64,000 nucleotides of DNA from an uncultured Opitutaceae bacterium (GCA_903862935.1 CAIOZY010000047.1:1-64000); one strand, 5' to 3'. Shown: positions 40,165 to 49,568, counted from the first letter of the stretch. A program made the numbers and translations. Notes: generated from the sequence alone by a model not told the origin.

Positions 40165-42282
40165 ATGGATCCGCAATCTTCCCCCGCGGCCCATGCCCGC
40201 GCACCGGTCTATGCCGTCGTCGGCAATCCGAACAGCGGCAAAAGTACGCTGTTCAACGCCCTGACGGGGCTGAAACAGAAGGTTGGGAACTATCCCGGCG
40301 TGACCGTCGAAAAGAAGGTCGGAACGGCCTACTCCCAGCACGGGCAGCCGCTGACGGTGATCGACCTGCCCGGGACCTACTCGCTCGCGGCCCGCTCCCC
40401 CGACGAGGCGGTCACACGCGACGTCCTGCTCGGCCGCAGGTCGGAAACGCCGATGCCCGACCGGATCCTGTGCATCGTCGACGCCTCGAATCTCGAGCGC
40501 AGCCTGTACCTCGTCCACCAGATCCTCGATCTGTGCCGCCCGGTGATCCTGGTCCTGAACATGATGGACCTTGCCGCCCGGTCCGGCCTGAACGTCCGGG
40601 CCGCTAGGCTTGAGAAGGAACTCGGCATTCCCGTGATCCCCTGCGAGGCCGTGAACGGCAAGGGAGTTATCGAGGTCAAGCTCGCGATGAGCCGCGCCGA
40701 GCTTCCGCTGCCGCGCCACGCCTGGAACGTGCCGCAGGCGATCGCCTCGGCCGTGTCCGAGCTGCAGGCCTCCCTAGCGGACAATGACGCCAAGCTTCCC
40801 TTGAGCGCGCGGGCCGAAGCCTTGCTGCTCCTGACAGACCGGGACTCCATCCAGGTCTCCGGCTCGACCCCCTTAAGCCCCCAGACGGCCGCGATCCTCA
40901 CCGGCTGGCAGCGCCGATGGGAGCGCGAGGGCACTGACTGGTCCTCAATCCTGGTCCAGGCCCGATATGACGCGATCGGGAAGCTCACCACCCAGGTTGT
41001 GCTTCGCACCCCGACCGGTCCGAGCGCAAGCGACCGGATCGACGCCGTGGTCACCCATCCGGTCTGGGGCTGGATCGTGCTAGGAGGGGTGATGGCTCTC
41101 ATGTTCCTGAGTATCTTCACCCTGGCCGAGTATCCGATGAATTGGATCGACGCCCGGGTCGCCGGGCTGGGCAACTGGGTCAGGCATTCCTTTCCCGAAG
41201 GAGCCCTGCGCGACCTGACGACCGACGGCGCAATCGCCGGGGTGGGCAGCGTCCTGGTCTTCCTGCCGCAAATCCTGATTCTGTTCTTCTTCATCGGGCT
41301 CTTGGAAAACACCGGCTACATGGCCCGGGCGGCCTTCATCATGGACCGGCTGATGAGCCGCGTCGGCCTGAACGGCCGTTCGTTTATTCCCCTTTTGAGC
41401 TCCTACGCCTGCGCGATCCCCGGGATCATGGCGACCCGGACGATCGAGGATGAGAAGGACCGCCTGACCACGATCCTGGTCGCCCCGCTGATGAGCTGCT
41501 CGGCCCGTCTGCCCGTCTACCTCATGATGATCGCGGCGTTGGTCCCGGGCGACCGGGTGCCGCTGCTGACCAAGGTGGGGTTGATGCTCCTCATGTACGG
41601 ACTGGGCACGGTGGGCGCCTTCACCTTCGCATGGTTCTTCAAGAAGACGCTCCTGAAGGGCAAGCCCCCGGTCATGATCATGGAGCTTCCTCCCTACCGC
41701 CTTCCGGGTCTGAAGGACGTCGGCTTGCACATGCTCGAGCGGGCGGTCGTCTTCGTGCGAAACGCCGGGACGGTGATCCTGGCGATCAGCATCGTCCTGT
41801 GGTTCCTGGCGGCATTCCCGCGCGCCCCCGAGGGAGCCCCCGCCGGGCAGCAGCTCGCCGACAGCTTCGCCGGACGGGCGGGACGGGTCCTCGAGCCGGC
41901 GTTGAAGCCCATAGGGTTCGACTGGCGGATCGGAATCGGGCTCATCAGCTCTTTTGCCGCGCGCGAGGTCTTCGTGAGTTCGACCGCCATTGTCTTCAAC
42001 GCCAGCCACTCCGGGAAGGGGGCCGACGCCGAGGCGGCGCCGCTGCGGACCGCGCTGCGCGACGCCCGCTGGCCGGACGGGCGGGCGCTGTTCACGCCGC
42101 TCGTGTGTCTGGTCCTGATGATTTACTACGTCTTTGCCATGCAGTGCATGGGAACGGTGGCCGTGGTAAAGCGGGAGACCAACTCCTGGCGATGGCCGGC
42201 CTTCCAGATCGCCTACATGACAGGGACAGCCTGGGTCCTATCGTTGATCGTGTACCAATCCGGCCGGGCCCTGGGCTTCTGA
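40165..42282 (+). CDS. feoB: Ferrous iron transporter FeoB
   Basis: A 705-residue inner-membrane Fe(II) transporter. The cytoplasmic G domain (residues 12-175) has G1 GNPNSGKST, the DLPGTYSL G3 region, and the guanine-binding LNMMDLA (N-x-x-D) motif. A helical spacer follows, then the membrane core with two Gate motifs, including SYACAIPGIMATRTI and the late AAREVFVSSTAI region. The MQCMGTVAVVKRET segment near the end is also standard. Length is somewhat short of E. coli FeoB (773), as in many species. Confidence 0.95.
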   Translation: MDPQSSPAAHARAPVYAVVGNPNSGKSTLFNALTGLKQKVGNYPGVTVEKKVGTAYSQHGQPLTVIDLPGTYSLAARSPDEAVTRDVLLGRRSETPMPDRILCIVDASNLERSLYLVHQILDLCRPVILVLNMMDLAARSGLNVRAARLEKELGIPVIPCEAVNGKGVIEVKLAMSRAELPLPRHAWNVPQAIASAVSELQASLADNDAKLPLSARAEALLLLTDRDSIQVSGSTPLSPQTAAILTGWQRRWEREGTDWSSILVQARYDAIGKLTTQVVLRTPTGPSASDRIDAVVTHPVWGWIVLGGVMALMFLSIFTLAEYPMNWIDARVAGLGNWVRHSFPEGALRDLTTDGAIAGVGSVLVFLPQILILFFFIGLLENTGYMARAAFIMDRLMSRVGLNGRSFIPLLSSYACAIPGIMATRTIEDEKDRLTTILVAPLMSCSARLPVYLMMIAALVPGDRVPLLTKVGLMLLMYGLGTVGAFTFAWFFKKTLLKGKPPVMIMELPPYRLPGLKDVGLHMLERAVVFVRNAGTVILAISIVLWFLAAFPRAPEGAPAGQQLADSFAGRAGRVLEPALKPIGFDWRIGIGLISSFAAREVFVSSTAIVFNASHSGKGADAEAAPLRTALRDARWPDGRALFTPLVCLVLMIYYVFAMQCMGTVAVVKRETNSWRWPAFQIAYMTGTAWVLSLIVYQSGRALGF

Positions 42283-42311
42283 CGCAAGACGAATAACTCC
42301 CTCTTCAAATC

Positions 42312-42464
42312 ATGTCTTCCCCCGTCCAAACCGTGCTCGCGCTGACGATTGTGGCCCTCGCCGCAGGGGCCCTGGTCTGGCGCGCGATCCGGAGCCGCCG
42401 CCATCCCGGAGGCGGCTGCAGCGGCTGCCCGACCGACACCTTCAAGGAGCGGCTTAGGAAGTAG
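42312..42464 (+). CDS. Small FeoB-associated Cys-rich membrane protein
   Basis: A 50-residue gene following feoB by 29 bases. The N-terminus is one membrane span (VQTVLALTIVALAAGALVW), then a basic stretch RAIRSRRH and GGGCSGCPTDTF, where the CSGC pair resembles the FeoB-associated Cys-rich family (one span, C-x-x-C, basic tail). These proteins may help iron transfer or assembly of the transporter. It is too short for most gene finders but position, span and CxxC all agree. Confidence 0.82.
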   Translation: MSSPVQTVLALTIVALAAGALVWRAIRSRRHPGGGCSGCPTDTFKERLRK

Positions 42465-42476
42465 GCTCCGGGCGGG

Positions 42477-43175
42477 TCAGGTTCCCCGGCGGTTCCCGTA
42501 GAGTTCCAGCTGGAGCCGGTGGGCGTAGCGGTAGCCGCGACCCTTGCACAGCTCGCTCAGCCAGGAGGCCCGGGCCCGGATCGCCTCAAGGGTCGTCCCC
42601 TCAGGCATGAGCAGAACGCGGTGCCTGGGAATATCCCGCCGGACCGAGGCGATCATCCCCTCGATCTCGTCGATGTCCGAGGGTTGCGTCACGACGAACT
42701 TGAACTGGCAGGAGTACCCCCCGTCGATCCACGTCCGGACCACGTTCGGCTGCCATCGAATGGCCTCGTGCCGGCGGCGCCAGACGGCGTGCTTCACCGG
42801 ATCCGGCGCCGAATTGAGCAGTTTTGGCGACAGCGAGGCCAGGTCGCAGGCGATGCCCTCGGGGGGAACCGTCGCCGCCGTCTCGATCGTAATGTGGTAG
42901 CCCAAGTCCCTGAGTCCGGAGGCAACCTCTCGGATGTCCTTGGCGATCATCGGCTCCCCTCCCGTAAGGACGACGTGGCGGGCTCCCACATGGCGCTGGA
43001 CCTCGGTGATCACGGCTGCGACCCCCCGGGCCTTTCCCTCCGGCTCCCAGGAGGAGTACGGTGTGTCGCACCAGGCGCACCTCAGGTTGCAGCCGCTCGT
43101 GCGCACAAAGACCGAGGGGACGCCGGTTAGCTCCCCCTCCCCCTGGATCGAACAGAAAATCTCGGAGACGAGCAT
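42477..43175 (-). CDS. queE: 7-carboxy-7-deazaguanine synthase
   Basis: A 232-residue radical SAM enzyme that forms CDG from CPH4 in the queuosine/7-deazaguanine pathway. The iron-sulfur motif C-x3-C-x2-C is CNLRCAWC at about residues 29-36, preceded by EIFCSIQGEGELTGVPSVFVR as in all QueE. TGGEP lies near residue 70. The start ATG 43175 is one base after the queC stop, so the two are co-transcribed. It also fits a role in DNA 7-deazaguanine systems, but no dpd genes are nearby. Confidence 0.93.
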   Translation of the reverse strand: MLVSEIFCSIQGEGELTGVPSVFVRTSGCNLRCAWCDTPYSSWEPEGKARGVAAVITEVQRHVGARHVVLTGGEPMIAKDIREVASGLRDLGYHITIETAATVPPEGIACDLASLSPKLLNSAPDPVKHAVWRRRHEAIRWQPNVVRTWIDGGYSCQFKFVVTQPSDIDEIEGMIASVRRDIPRHRVLLMPEGTTLEAIRARASWLSELCKGRGYRYAHRLQLELYGNRRGT

Positions 43176-43176
43176 G

Positions 43177-43866
43177 TCAGCGGGAGCCGGGCCGGGGCGG
43201 CAGCGGCCCCAAATTGGCGTAAACGGTCGGGTCGGTGACTCCGGCTAGCAGGAAGGCCTCGCGCCGCTCGACGCACGTGCCGCACGTGCCGCAATGGACG
43301 GCCCCTCCCTTGTAGCAGGACCAGGTCCGGGAGAAGTCCACCCCAAGCCGGGCCCCCTCCGCCGCAATCTTCCCCTTGTCCAAGGCAATGAAGGGCCTGA
43401 TCAGGCTGATGTGGGCGTAGGTCCCGGCCCGCATGGCCTCGCCCATGGCTCCCATGAACTCTTCTCGGCAGTCCGGGTAGATCGCGTGGTCGCCTCCGTG
43501 GGCCGCGATGATCACGCCCTCGGCCGAGAGGCTCTCAGCCCAGCCGCAGGCGACCGAGAGCATGATCGCGTTGCGGAAGGGGACCACCGTCTGGCGCATG
43601 GTCTCGTCCTCGTAGTGCCCATCCGGGACGGCGTCGCCTCCGTTGAGCAGCGACGAGCGGAACAGCTCCCCGATGAACCCCAGGTTGACGACCCGGTGCT
43701 CAAATCCAAGCCGGGCCGCGTGCTCCGCGGCAAAGGGAATCTCACGGGCGTTGTGCCGGGCCCCGTACTCAAAACTCAGGACCCCGCAGACGCGGTGGCT
43801 ATCCCGCGCCCAGTACAGAGCGGTCACCGAATCCATGCCCCCAGAGCAGAGAACAACGACCTTCAC
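43177..43866 (-). CDS. queC: 7-cyano-7-deazaguanine synthase
   Basis: A 229-residue PP-loop ATPase that converts CDG to preQ0 using ammonia and ATP. The PP-loop SGGMDS is at about residues 8-13. The zinc-binding cysteines are in SCYKGGAVHCGTCGTC near the C-terminus, and PFRNAIMLSVACGWAE and AAHGGDHAIYPDCREEF are family motifs. GTG 43866 gives the usual VKVVVLCSGGMDS start. queE lies one base downstream. queD and queF, also needed for queuosine, are not in this window. Confidence 0.94.
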   Translation of the reverse strand: MKVVVLCSGGMDSVTALYWARDSHRVCGVLSFEYGARHNAREIPFAAEHAARLGFEHRVVNLGFIGELFRSSLLNGGDAVPDGHYEDETMRQTVVPFRNAIMLSVACGWAESLSAEGVIIAAHGGDHAIYPDCREEFMGAMGEAMRAGTYAHISLIRPFIALDKGKIAAEGARLGVDFSRTWSCYKGGAVHCGTCGTCVERREAFLLAGVTDPTVYANLGPLPPRPGSR

Positions 43867-43962
43867 GCCTCCCAGGGTGGCGCGGGAGCACGGCGGCCGC
43901 AACCTCCGGATTGCATGAACGGCCCCGATTGCTTTGATCAGGCCGGTCGAAGACCCCCGCCC

Positions 43963-44832
43963 ATGCTGATCCTATACAATCCCCTCTGCGCCGACTACGG
44001 CACAGCTGAGAGGCCGGAGCAGCCGGCGCGGGTACTTAAGACCGCGGCCTACCTCAGGACAGCCTACCCGGAGTGGGCCTGGAGGGTTCCCTCGGCGCCC
44101 GTGCCCGACGATACGCTGCTCCTGGCCCACACGGCGGCACATCTCAAGCGGCTCATGGAGCCGCGGGATTTCGACTCGGACACGCCCTATTTCCCGGGGA
44201 TAGCCGGGCACGCCCGCCGCTCCGTCGGGGCGGCGATCGAGGCCTCGCAGCACGCGCTGACCCGCCACACGCCGGTTCTCTCACTGATGCGTCCCCCGGG
44301 ACACCACGTCGCACGGGCGGGGGCCATGGGATTTTGCTACCTAAACCAGGTGGCGGTGGCCGCGCTGGTCGCCCGCCAGAGGCTTGGCGCCGTTCGGGTC
44401 GCGGTGTGGGACTTCGACGCCCACCACGGCAACGGGACCGAGACTATCCTCCAGGGAAAGTCCGAGTTTCTCTACGCCTCCGTCCACCAGTCCCCCGGAT
44501 TCCCGGGCACCGGCACTTACCACCTGGGCAATGCCCGCAACTGGGCGATAGGGCCGCACACGCCCCGGGCAACCCACATGGACGCGATCCGGGCCTCCTG
44601 GGACGCCATCCTGCACTTCCATCCAGACCTGGTCCTGGTGTCCGCCGGCTTCGACGCCTACGTCCACGACCCGATCACGGCGCTCAACCTTGAGCGGGAG
44701 GACTTCGGCTCCCTCGGGCGCTGGCTGCACGCCAGCGGGTTGCCCGCCGCAGCCATCCTTGAGGGGGGTTACAGCGAGGACTTGCCCCAGCTGGTCGGGG
44801 CCTTCCTGGCCGGGTGGGCCGGCAAGGATTAA
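43963..44832 (+). CDS. Histone deacetylase-like amidohydrolase
   Basis: A 289-residue arginase/deacetylase-fold hydrolase. The zinc site is visible: DFDAHHGNGTE gives Asp and His, and another Asp lies in SAGFDAYVHDP; the catalytic His pair is RPPGHH. The C-terminal ILEGGY loop is conserved. Bacterial relatives deacetylate acetoin-related proteins, polyamines (APAH) or unknown substrates, so the target is not assigned. It starts at ATG 43963, divergent from queC across 96 bases, and RNase D begins 49 bases downstream. Confidence 0.86.
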   Translation: MLILYNPLCADYGTAERPEQPARVLKTAAYLRTAYPEWAWRVPSAPVPDDTLLLAHTAAHLKRLMEPRDFDSDTPYFPGIAGHARRSVGAAIEASQHALTRHTPVLSLMRPPGHHVARAGAMGFCYLNQVAVAALVARQRLGAVRVAVWDFDAHHGNGTETILQGKSEFLYASVHQSPGFPGTGTYHLGNARNWAIGPHTPRATHMDAIRASWDAILHFHPDLVLVSAGFDAYVHDPITALNLEREDFGSLGRWLHASGLPAAAILEGGYSEDLPQLVGAFLAGWAGKD

Positions 44833-44881
44833 GCATCGCAGTGCGCGGCGGTTCCGCTCACTTTCGGGGGATATCTTGGCC

Positions 44882-46060
44882 ATGATTTCTCGTTTCCTGC
44901 CGCACCCGGTTCGCCGTCTATTTGGCGTAAAAGAGGCCGCACGCCCCCCCGCCTACGAACTCGCGGACCGGCCCGACAAGCTGGCCTCCCTCTTCGCCGC
45001 CATCGACCGGGTCGACGAGGTGTCTCTCGATACCGAGGCCGACAACATGTTCCACTACCGGGTGCGGGTGTGCCTGCTCCAATTCCTGGTGGGGGGGCGT
45101 GTGATCCTGGTCGACGTCCTGGCGCCCCTGGACCTGAGGCCCCTGTGGGCCCGCCTGGCCCGCAAGCACCTCGTGATGCACGGCAGCGATTTCGACCTGA
45201 GGCTGCTCCACGACCTGTGCAGCTTCCGGGCGAAGAGCCTGTTCGACACGATGCTTGCGGCGCAGCTGCTCGGCCGAAAGAGGATCGGGCTCGCCTCGCT
45301 CCTTGAAGATCACTTCGGTGTCCAGCTGGACAAGGACGGGCAGAAGGCAAACTGGTCGCGCCGACCCCTGACCCCCAAGCTCCTCGACTATGCCTCCCTG
45401 GACGTCTGGCACCTGCCCGCGCTGCGCGACCTGCTGACCCGGGACCTTTCGCGGCTCGGGCGCCTCGAGTGGCTCCAGCAGCAGTGCCAGGCCCAGATCG
45501 CGGCCGGAACGGAGGGTTTCGCCCCCCCGACGGAGAACGACTGGCGGATCGGCCATTCAGAGAGGCTCCGGGGAAAGGCCCTCCCAGTGCTCCACGCCGT
45601 CTGGCACTGGAGGGAGCAGCAGGCCCAGCGGCTCGACACCCCTCCCTTTAAGGTGTGCTCGAACGACCTGCTCCTGCGTGTCGCCAACGCGGCCGAGGAG
45701 GGACAAGACCCCGAGGCGGTTCTGAGGGGCGTGCATCTGGGCAAGCGCCACGAGCGTATCTTTCCCTCCCTAAGGGACTCGGTCGCCGCCGGCCTTGCCC
45801 GCGATCCCCACACCCTGCCCAGAAGGCCGGGGCGCGACCCGAACCATATTCCCCTGACCCGTCCGGAAATTGCCCGGCTCGACCGGATCCGCGAGGACCG
45901 CGACAAGATTGCCACCCGCCTCGGGATCGAGCCGACCCTAATCGCCAACCGAAGCCAGCTCAGCCAGATCGCCCGCACTCCGCGCGAGCTCGACGGGATC
46001 CTGCTGCCCTGGCAGGTCACGCTCCTGCAGGACCAGCCGTCGCTCAAGGCGGACGGATAG
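44882..46060 (+). CDS. rnd: Ribonuclease D
   Basis: A 392-residue DEDD 3'-5' exoribonuclease used in tRNA and small RNA maturation. The catalytic acids appear as SLDTEAD (motif I) near residue 51, HGSDFDLRLLHDL (motif II), and LLDYASLDVWHL (motif III, Y-x3-D). A single HRDC domain follows from about residue 225, with ERLRGKALPVLHAVWHWREQQAQRLDTPP. Length and layout match RNase D. It is 25 bases upstream of oleC on the same strand, so the genes may share a transcript. Confidence 0.92.
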   Translation: MISRFLPHPVRRLFGVKEAARPPAYELADRPDKLASLFAAIDRVDEVSLDTEADNMFHYRVRVCLLQFLVGGRVILVDVLAPLDLRPLWARLARKHLVMHGSDFDLRLLHDLCSFRAKSLFDTMLAAQLLGRKRIGLASLLEDHFGVQLDKDGQKANWSRRPLTPKLLDYASLDVWHLPALRDLLTRDLSRLGRLEWLQQQCQAQIAAGTEGFAPPTENDWRIGHSERLRGKALPVLHAVWHWREQQAQRLDTPPFKVCSNDLLLRVANAAEEGQDPEAVLRGVHLGKRHERIFPSLRDSVAAGLARDPHTLPRRPGRDPNHIPLTRPEIARLDRIREDRDKIATRLGIEPTLIANRSQLSQIARTPRELDGILLPWQVTLLQDQPSLKADG

Positions 46061-46085
46061 GCGCCTTTTTCCCCGGTCCGCGCCC

Positions 46086-47726
46086 ATGCCGGACACCAAC
46101 GCCAATATCGCACGCCACCTGGGCTCGATGGCCGCGGCCCGGCCCGCGGCCGCCGCCGTTAAGGTTCCCCGTGGGCGGACCCGAAACGGGGACATCGACT
46201 ATTTGTCTCTAACCTTCAGCGAACTCGACTCGGAGGTCGCCGCGTGGTGCTCGCTCCTCGCCCGCAGGGGGGTGCGGCGGGGCGACCGGGCTCTTCTTAT
46301 GGTCCGGCCCGGACTGCCGCTGATTGCAGCCTGCTTCGCCCTGTTCCGCATCGGCGCGGTTCCCATCGTCATCGATCCCGGGATGGGACTGGGCAACTTC
46401 CTGAAGTGCGTGGAGCGCACCCGGCCCCGGGCTCTGGTCGGCATCGGCACAGCCCAGCTGCTGAGCCGGATCCTGCGGCGGCCCTTCCAGAGCGTCGAGG
46501 TGAGGGTCCCCGTATCGGGTTCGCTCACCGCCCGTCTCGGTGCCCAGGATCTTGGCGGCGGCCCGGCGGCGGTGGCCCAGAATCTGCCCGGAGACCTCGC
46601 CGCCATCCTCTTTACGAGCGGCTCCACAGGGACGCCCAAAGGGGTCTGCTACCAGCACGGGATGTTCGAGGCCCAGGTGCGCCTCATCCGCGCCGCCTAC
46701 GGGATAGAGCCGGGCGAGGTGGACCTGCCTCTTCTGCCCGTGTTCGCGCTGTTCGATCCGGCCTTCGGGATGACCGCGGTGATCCCGGAGGTGGACCCGC
46801 GCCGGCCCGCGTCCGCCGACCCGGCTGCAATCGTGCAGGCTATCCGCCAGGAGAACGTGACCAATTCCTTCGGGTCGCCCACCCTCTGGGGCCTTGTGGC
46901 CTCCCACTGCCGCAAAAACGGGATCACCCTCCCTTCCCTGCGCCGGGTCCTGTGCGCTGGAGCTCCAGTTCCGGACTCACTATGGGCCGAGGCCCGGTGG
47001 ATGCTGCCCAACGGAAGGCTGCACAGCCCCTACGGGGCGTCCGAGGCCCTCCCGGTCTGCTCGATCGACGACAGGGGGCGTGAGGAGGCCCCGCGCGGAC
47101 CCCGGGGAGGGGCCTGCGTCGGAAGCACGGTCACCGAGACCGAGGTGAGGATCATGGCCCCGGCAGACGGGCCCGTGGCCTCCCTCGATGGGATAGCCTC
47201 TCTTCCCGCAGGCCAGATCGGGGAGATCATCGTCCGCGGACCGGCCGTCACCGAAAGCTATGACGCCCTCCCCGGGGCGACGGCAGCGGCGAAGATCCGC
47301 GGAGGAGACGGCTCGGTCTGGCACCGCATGGGTGACTGCGGCTACCTCGACAAGTCCGGCCGGCTGTGGTTTTGCGGCCGCAAGGCCGAGAGGGTCCTCA
47401 CACCCGGGGGCCCGATTCACACCGAACCCTGCGAACAGGTGTTTCGCGCCCACCCCGCCGCCGCCCGCTGCGCCCTGATAGGCCTGGGCCCACCCGGCCT
47501 CCAGGAGCCGGCCCTGGTCGTCGAGGCAAGGCCCACCCGGGAAACCCGGGCCGCAGTCGCCGCCGAGCTCAGAGGCCTCGCCCGAGCCACGCCCGCGACC
47601 GCCGGGATCCGGAAGTTCTATTTCAGGAAGCGCTTCCCCGTGGACGTCCGCCACAACGCAAAGATCCACCGCCTCGCCCTGGCGCGCTGGGCCGCGGCCC
47701 GGACGCCGATCGTTGCCGAGCCATGA
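46086..47726 (+). CDS. oleC: OleC-like AMP-dependent synthetase (beta-lactone synthetase)
   Basis: A 546-residue ANL-superfamily adenylating enzyme. The ATP motif LFTSGSTGTPKGV is near residue 175, SPYGASEALPV is the A5 motif, and GDCGYLDKSGRLWFCGRKAERV gives the A7-A8 region. The order and flanking sequences (PIVIDPGMGLGNFLKCVERTRPRALVG, VDLPLLPVFALFDPAFGM) match OleC, which turns beta-hydroxy acids into beta-lactones in olefin synthesis. It overlaps oleD by four bases (ATGA), the normal ole order. oleA and oleB are absent here. Confidence 0.85.
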   Translation: MPDTNANIARHLGSMAAARPAAAAVKVPRGRTRNGDIDYLSLTFSELDSEVAAWCSLLARRGVRRGDRALLMVRPGLPLIAACFALFRIGAVPIVIDPGMGLGNFLKCVERTRPRALVGIGTAQLLSRILRRPFQSVEVRVPVSGSLTARLGAQDLGGGPAAVAQNLPGDLAAILFTSGSTGTPKGVCYQHGMFEAQVRLIRAAYGIEPGEVDLPLLPVFALFDPAFGMTAVIPEVDPRRPASADPAAIVQAIRQENVTNSFGSPTLWGLVASHCRKNGITLPSLRRVLCAGAPVPDSLWAEARWMLPNGRLHSPYGASEALPVCSIDDRGREEAPRGPRGGACVGSTVTETEVRIMAPADGPVASLDGIASLPAGQIGEIIVRGPAVTESYDALPGATAAAKIRGGDGSVWHRMGDCGYLDKSGRLWFCGRKAERVLTPGGPIHTEPCEQVFRAHPAAARCALIGLGPPGLQEPALVVEARPTRETRAAVAAELRGLARATPATAGIRKFYFRKRFPVDVRHNAKIHRLALARWAAARTPIVAEP

Positions 47727-48742
47727 GCGCCCCAACCCATCCGGTTCTCGTCACGGGCGGAACGGGGTTCCTCGGGAGGAGTCTCGTGGAGCGCCTGCTT
47801 TCCCAGGGCCGGGAGGTGGCCGTTCTCGGGCGCACCCCCTCGCCCGAACTGGAGGCGCGGGGGGTGAGGTTCATCAGGGCGTCCCTCGAGGACGCGGGCG
47901 CCGTGGAGGCCGCCTGCGTCGGAATGGGAACGGTCTTTCACATCGCCGCAAAGGTCGGCGTCTGGGGCAGCCGGAAGGCGTTCTTCCGCGCCAATGTCCT
48001 CGGGACGCGCGCGGTGCTGTCCGGCTGCCGGCGCCACGGGGTCCCGAGGCTCGTAGCAACGAGCACCCCTTGCGTCGTCTACAACGGTCAGGACCTGTTC
48101 GGGGCCGACGAAACCCTCCCGCTGACGACCCGCTGCCCGAGCCCCTACGCCCTCACCAAGGCCCAGGCCGAGCGCGAGGTCCTCGCGGCAAACGGCGCGG
48201 GCCTGAAAACCGTCGCTCTCCGCCCCCACCTGATATGGGGGCCCGGGGATCCCCATCTGGTGCCCCGCCTGCTCGCTCGGGCCCGCTCCGGCCGGCTGCG
48301 GATCGTTGGATCCGGCGAGAACCGCGTCGACATGGTCTACATCGACAACGCGGTGGACGCGCAGCTTCTTGCGGAGTCAGCCCTCGGGGAAACTGGGGAG
48401 AACCCGCCGGCCTGCGGGAGGGCCTACTTCATCACGAACGGCGAACCGGTCTCCCTGTGGCCCTGGGTCAACGGGCTTCTCACGGAGCTCGGGCGCCCCC
48501 CGGTGACGCGCCGCGTCCCGTTTGCGGCGGCGGTCGCGGCCGGCGCTCTCTTTGAGGCGGCGTGGAGCCTGCTTCCCCTGCGGGGCGAGCCGCCCCTCAC
48601 CCGATTTGTAGCCGCCGAGCTCTCCAAGGACCACTGGTTTGACATCTCCGCCGCCCGGCGGGACCTCGGGTACAGCCCGCGCGTCAGCATGGCCGCGGGA
48701 AAAGCCCGGCTGGTCGAGTGGATCCGCTCCGCGGGCCTGTGA
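47723..48742 (+). CDS. oleD: OleD-like 2-alkyl-3-oxoalkanoate reductase
   Basis: A 339-residue extended short-chain dehydrogenase with the NAD(P) motif VTGGTGFLGRSLVERLL at the start and an active site SPYALTKAQAER (Y-x-x-x-K). STPCVVYNGQD in place of the usual S-S-x-x-V-Y is typical of OleD. In the olefin pathway it reduces the beta-keto acid made by OleA; related 3-beta-hydroxysteroid dehydrogenases exist, but the OleC neighbour supports OleD. It converges on the TrmH-type gene with a gap of four bases. Confidence 0.85.
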   Translation: MSAPTHPVLVTGGTGFLGRSLVERLLSQGREVAVLGRTPSPELEARGVRFIRASLEDAGAVEAACVGMGTVFHIAAKVGVWGSRKAFFRANVLGTRAVLSGCRRHGVPRLVATSTPCVVYNGQDLFGADETLPLTTRCPSPYALTKAQAEREVLAANGAGLKTVALRPHLIWGPGDPHLVPRLLARARSGRLRIVGSGENRVDMVYIDNAVDAQLLAESALGETGENPPACGRAYFITNGEPVSLWPWVNGLLTELGRPPVTRRVPFAAAVAAGALFEAAWSLLPLRGEPPLTRFVAAELSKDHWFDISAARRDLGYSPRVSMAAGKARLVEWIRSAGL

Positions 48743-48746
48743 GGCC

Positions 48747-49568
48747 CTAGCCCTGGGCGGGGCCCCGCTGGCGCACGGCCTCGAACAGCGTGATCACGGT
48801 CGCCATGGCCACGTTCAACGAGTCGGCCTGGCCCTCCATGGGGATCCGAACCAGCGCCCCGGAATTTTTGAGCCAGAATTCGCTCAGGCCGTACTGCTCG
48901 CTGCCCATCAGGACCGCGAGCGGTCCTGTCAGGTCGGTCTGGGTGTACAGGCTCGGCGCCGCGGGGGTCGTCGCGACGGCCCGGATCCCCCGCTTGTGCA
49001 GCCACGCGAGGACCGCCTCATTGTCCGCCACGACGCAGGGAACCGAGAAAAGGACCCCGGTCGAGGCCCGCACCACGTTCGGGTTGAACAGGTCGGTGAC
49101 CGGGTCGCAGACGATGACCGCCTGGCAGCCGGCTGCGTCTGCGCTGCGCAGGATGGTCCCGAGGTTGCCGGGTTTTTCTATCGCCTCGACGACCAGAAGG
49201 AAGGGAATGGATCCGGCAAGCGATGCCTCCAGGTCTTCAAGGCTCTTCCTCCACTGGGGCGCAACGGCAAGAAGGCCGTCCGGCCTCTCGCGGTAGGCGA
49301 CCTTGGCAAAGGCGTCCTTCGACAGCTCGAAGGGCCTGGCCCCGGCGGCCTCCGCCTCCCGGATCAGGGCCTCCTCGTTCTCGCCGAGGAACCATTCCGG
49401 GGCGTAGTACAGCTCGCTCAAGGCGACCTTTTTTTCGAGTGCCCGCCGGATTTCCCGGTAGCCCTCCACGAGGAAGACACCCGCCTCGTCGCGGGGCCGG
49501 CGGTCGCGAAGCCGGACGAGCTGCTTGATCCGGGGATTCTGGAGGCTGGAGATCTTCTCGGCGGGCAT
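48747..49568 (-). CDS. SpoU/TrmH-family RNA 2'-O-methyltransferase
   Basis: A 273-residue knotted SAM-dependent methyltransferase. The N-terminal 70 residues (ISSLQNPRIKQLVRLRDRRPRDEAGVF) form the RNA-binding L30-like domain. Motif 1 is EAIEKPGNLGTILRSADA, motif 2 MGSEQYGLS and motif 3 IPMEGQADSLNVAMATVITLFE. EKPGNLG is a variant of the more common NPGNxG. The target (23S rRNA or tRNA 2'-OH) is not evident. It starts at ATG 49568, divergent from the uracil methyltransferase gene across 75 bases. Confidence 0.88.
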   Translation of the reverse strand: MPAEKISSLQNPRIKQLVRLRDRRPRDEAGVFLVEGYREIRRALEKKVALSELYYAPEWFLGENEEALIREAEAAGARPFELSKDAFAKVAYRERPDGLLAVAPQWRKSLEDLEASLAGSIPFLLVVEAIEKPGNLGTILRSADAAGCQAVIVCDPVTDLFNPNVVRASTGVLFSVPCVVADNEAVLAWLHKRGIRAVATTPAAPSLYTQTDLTGPLAVLMGSEQYGLSEFWLKNSGALVRIPMEGQADSLNVAMATVITLFEAVRQRGPAQG

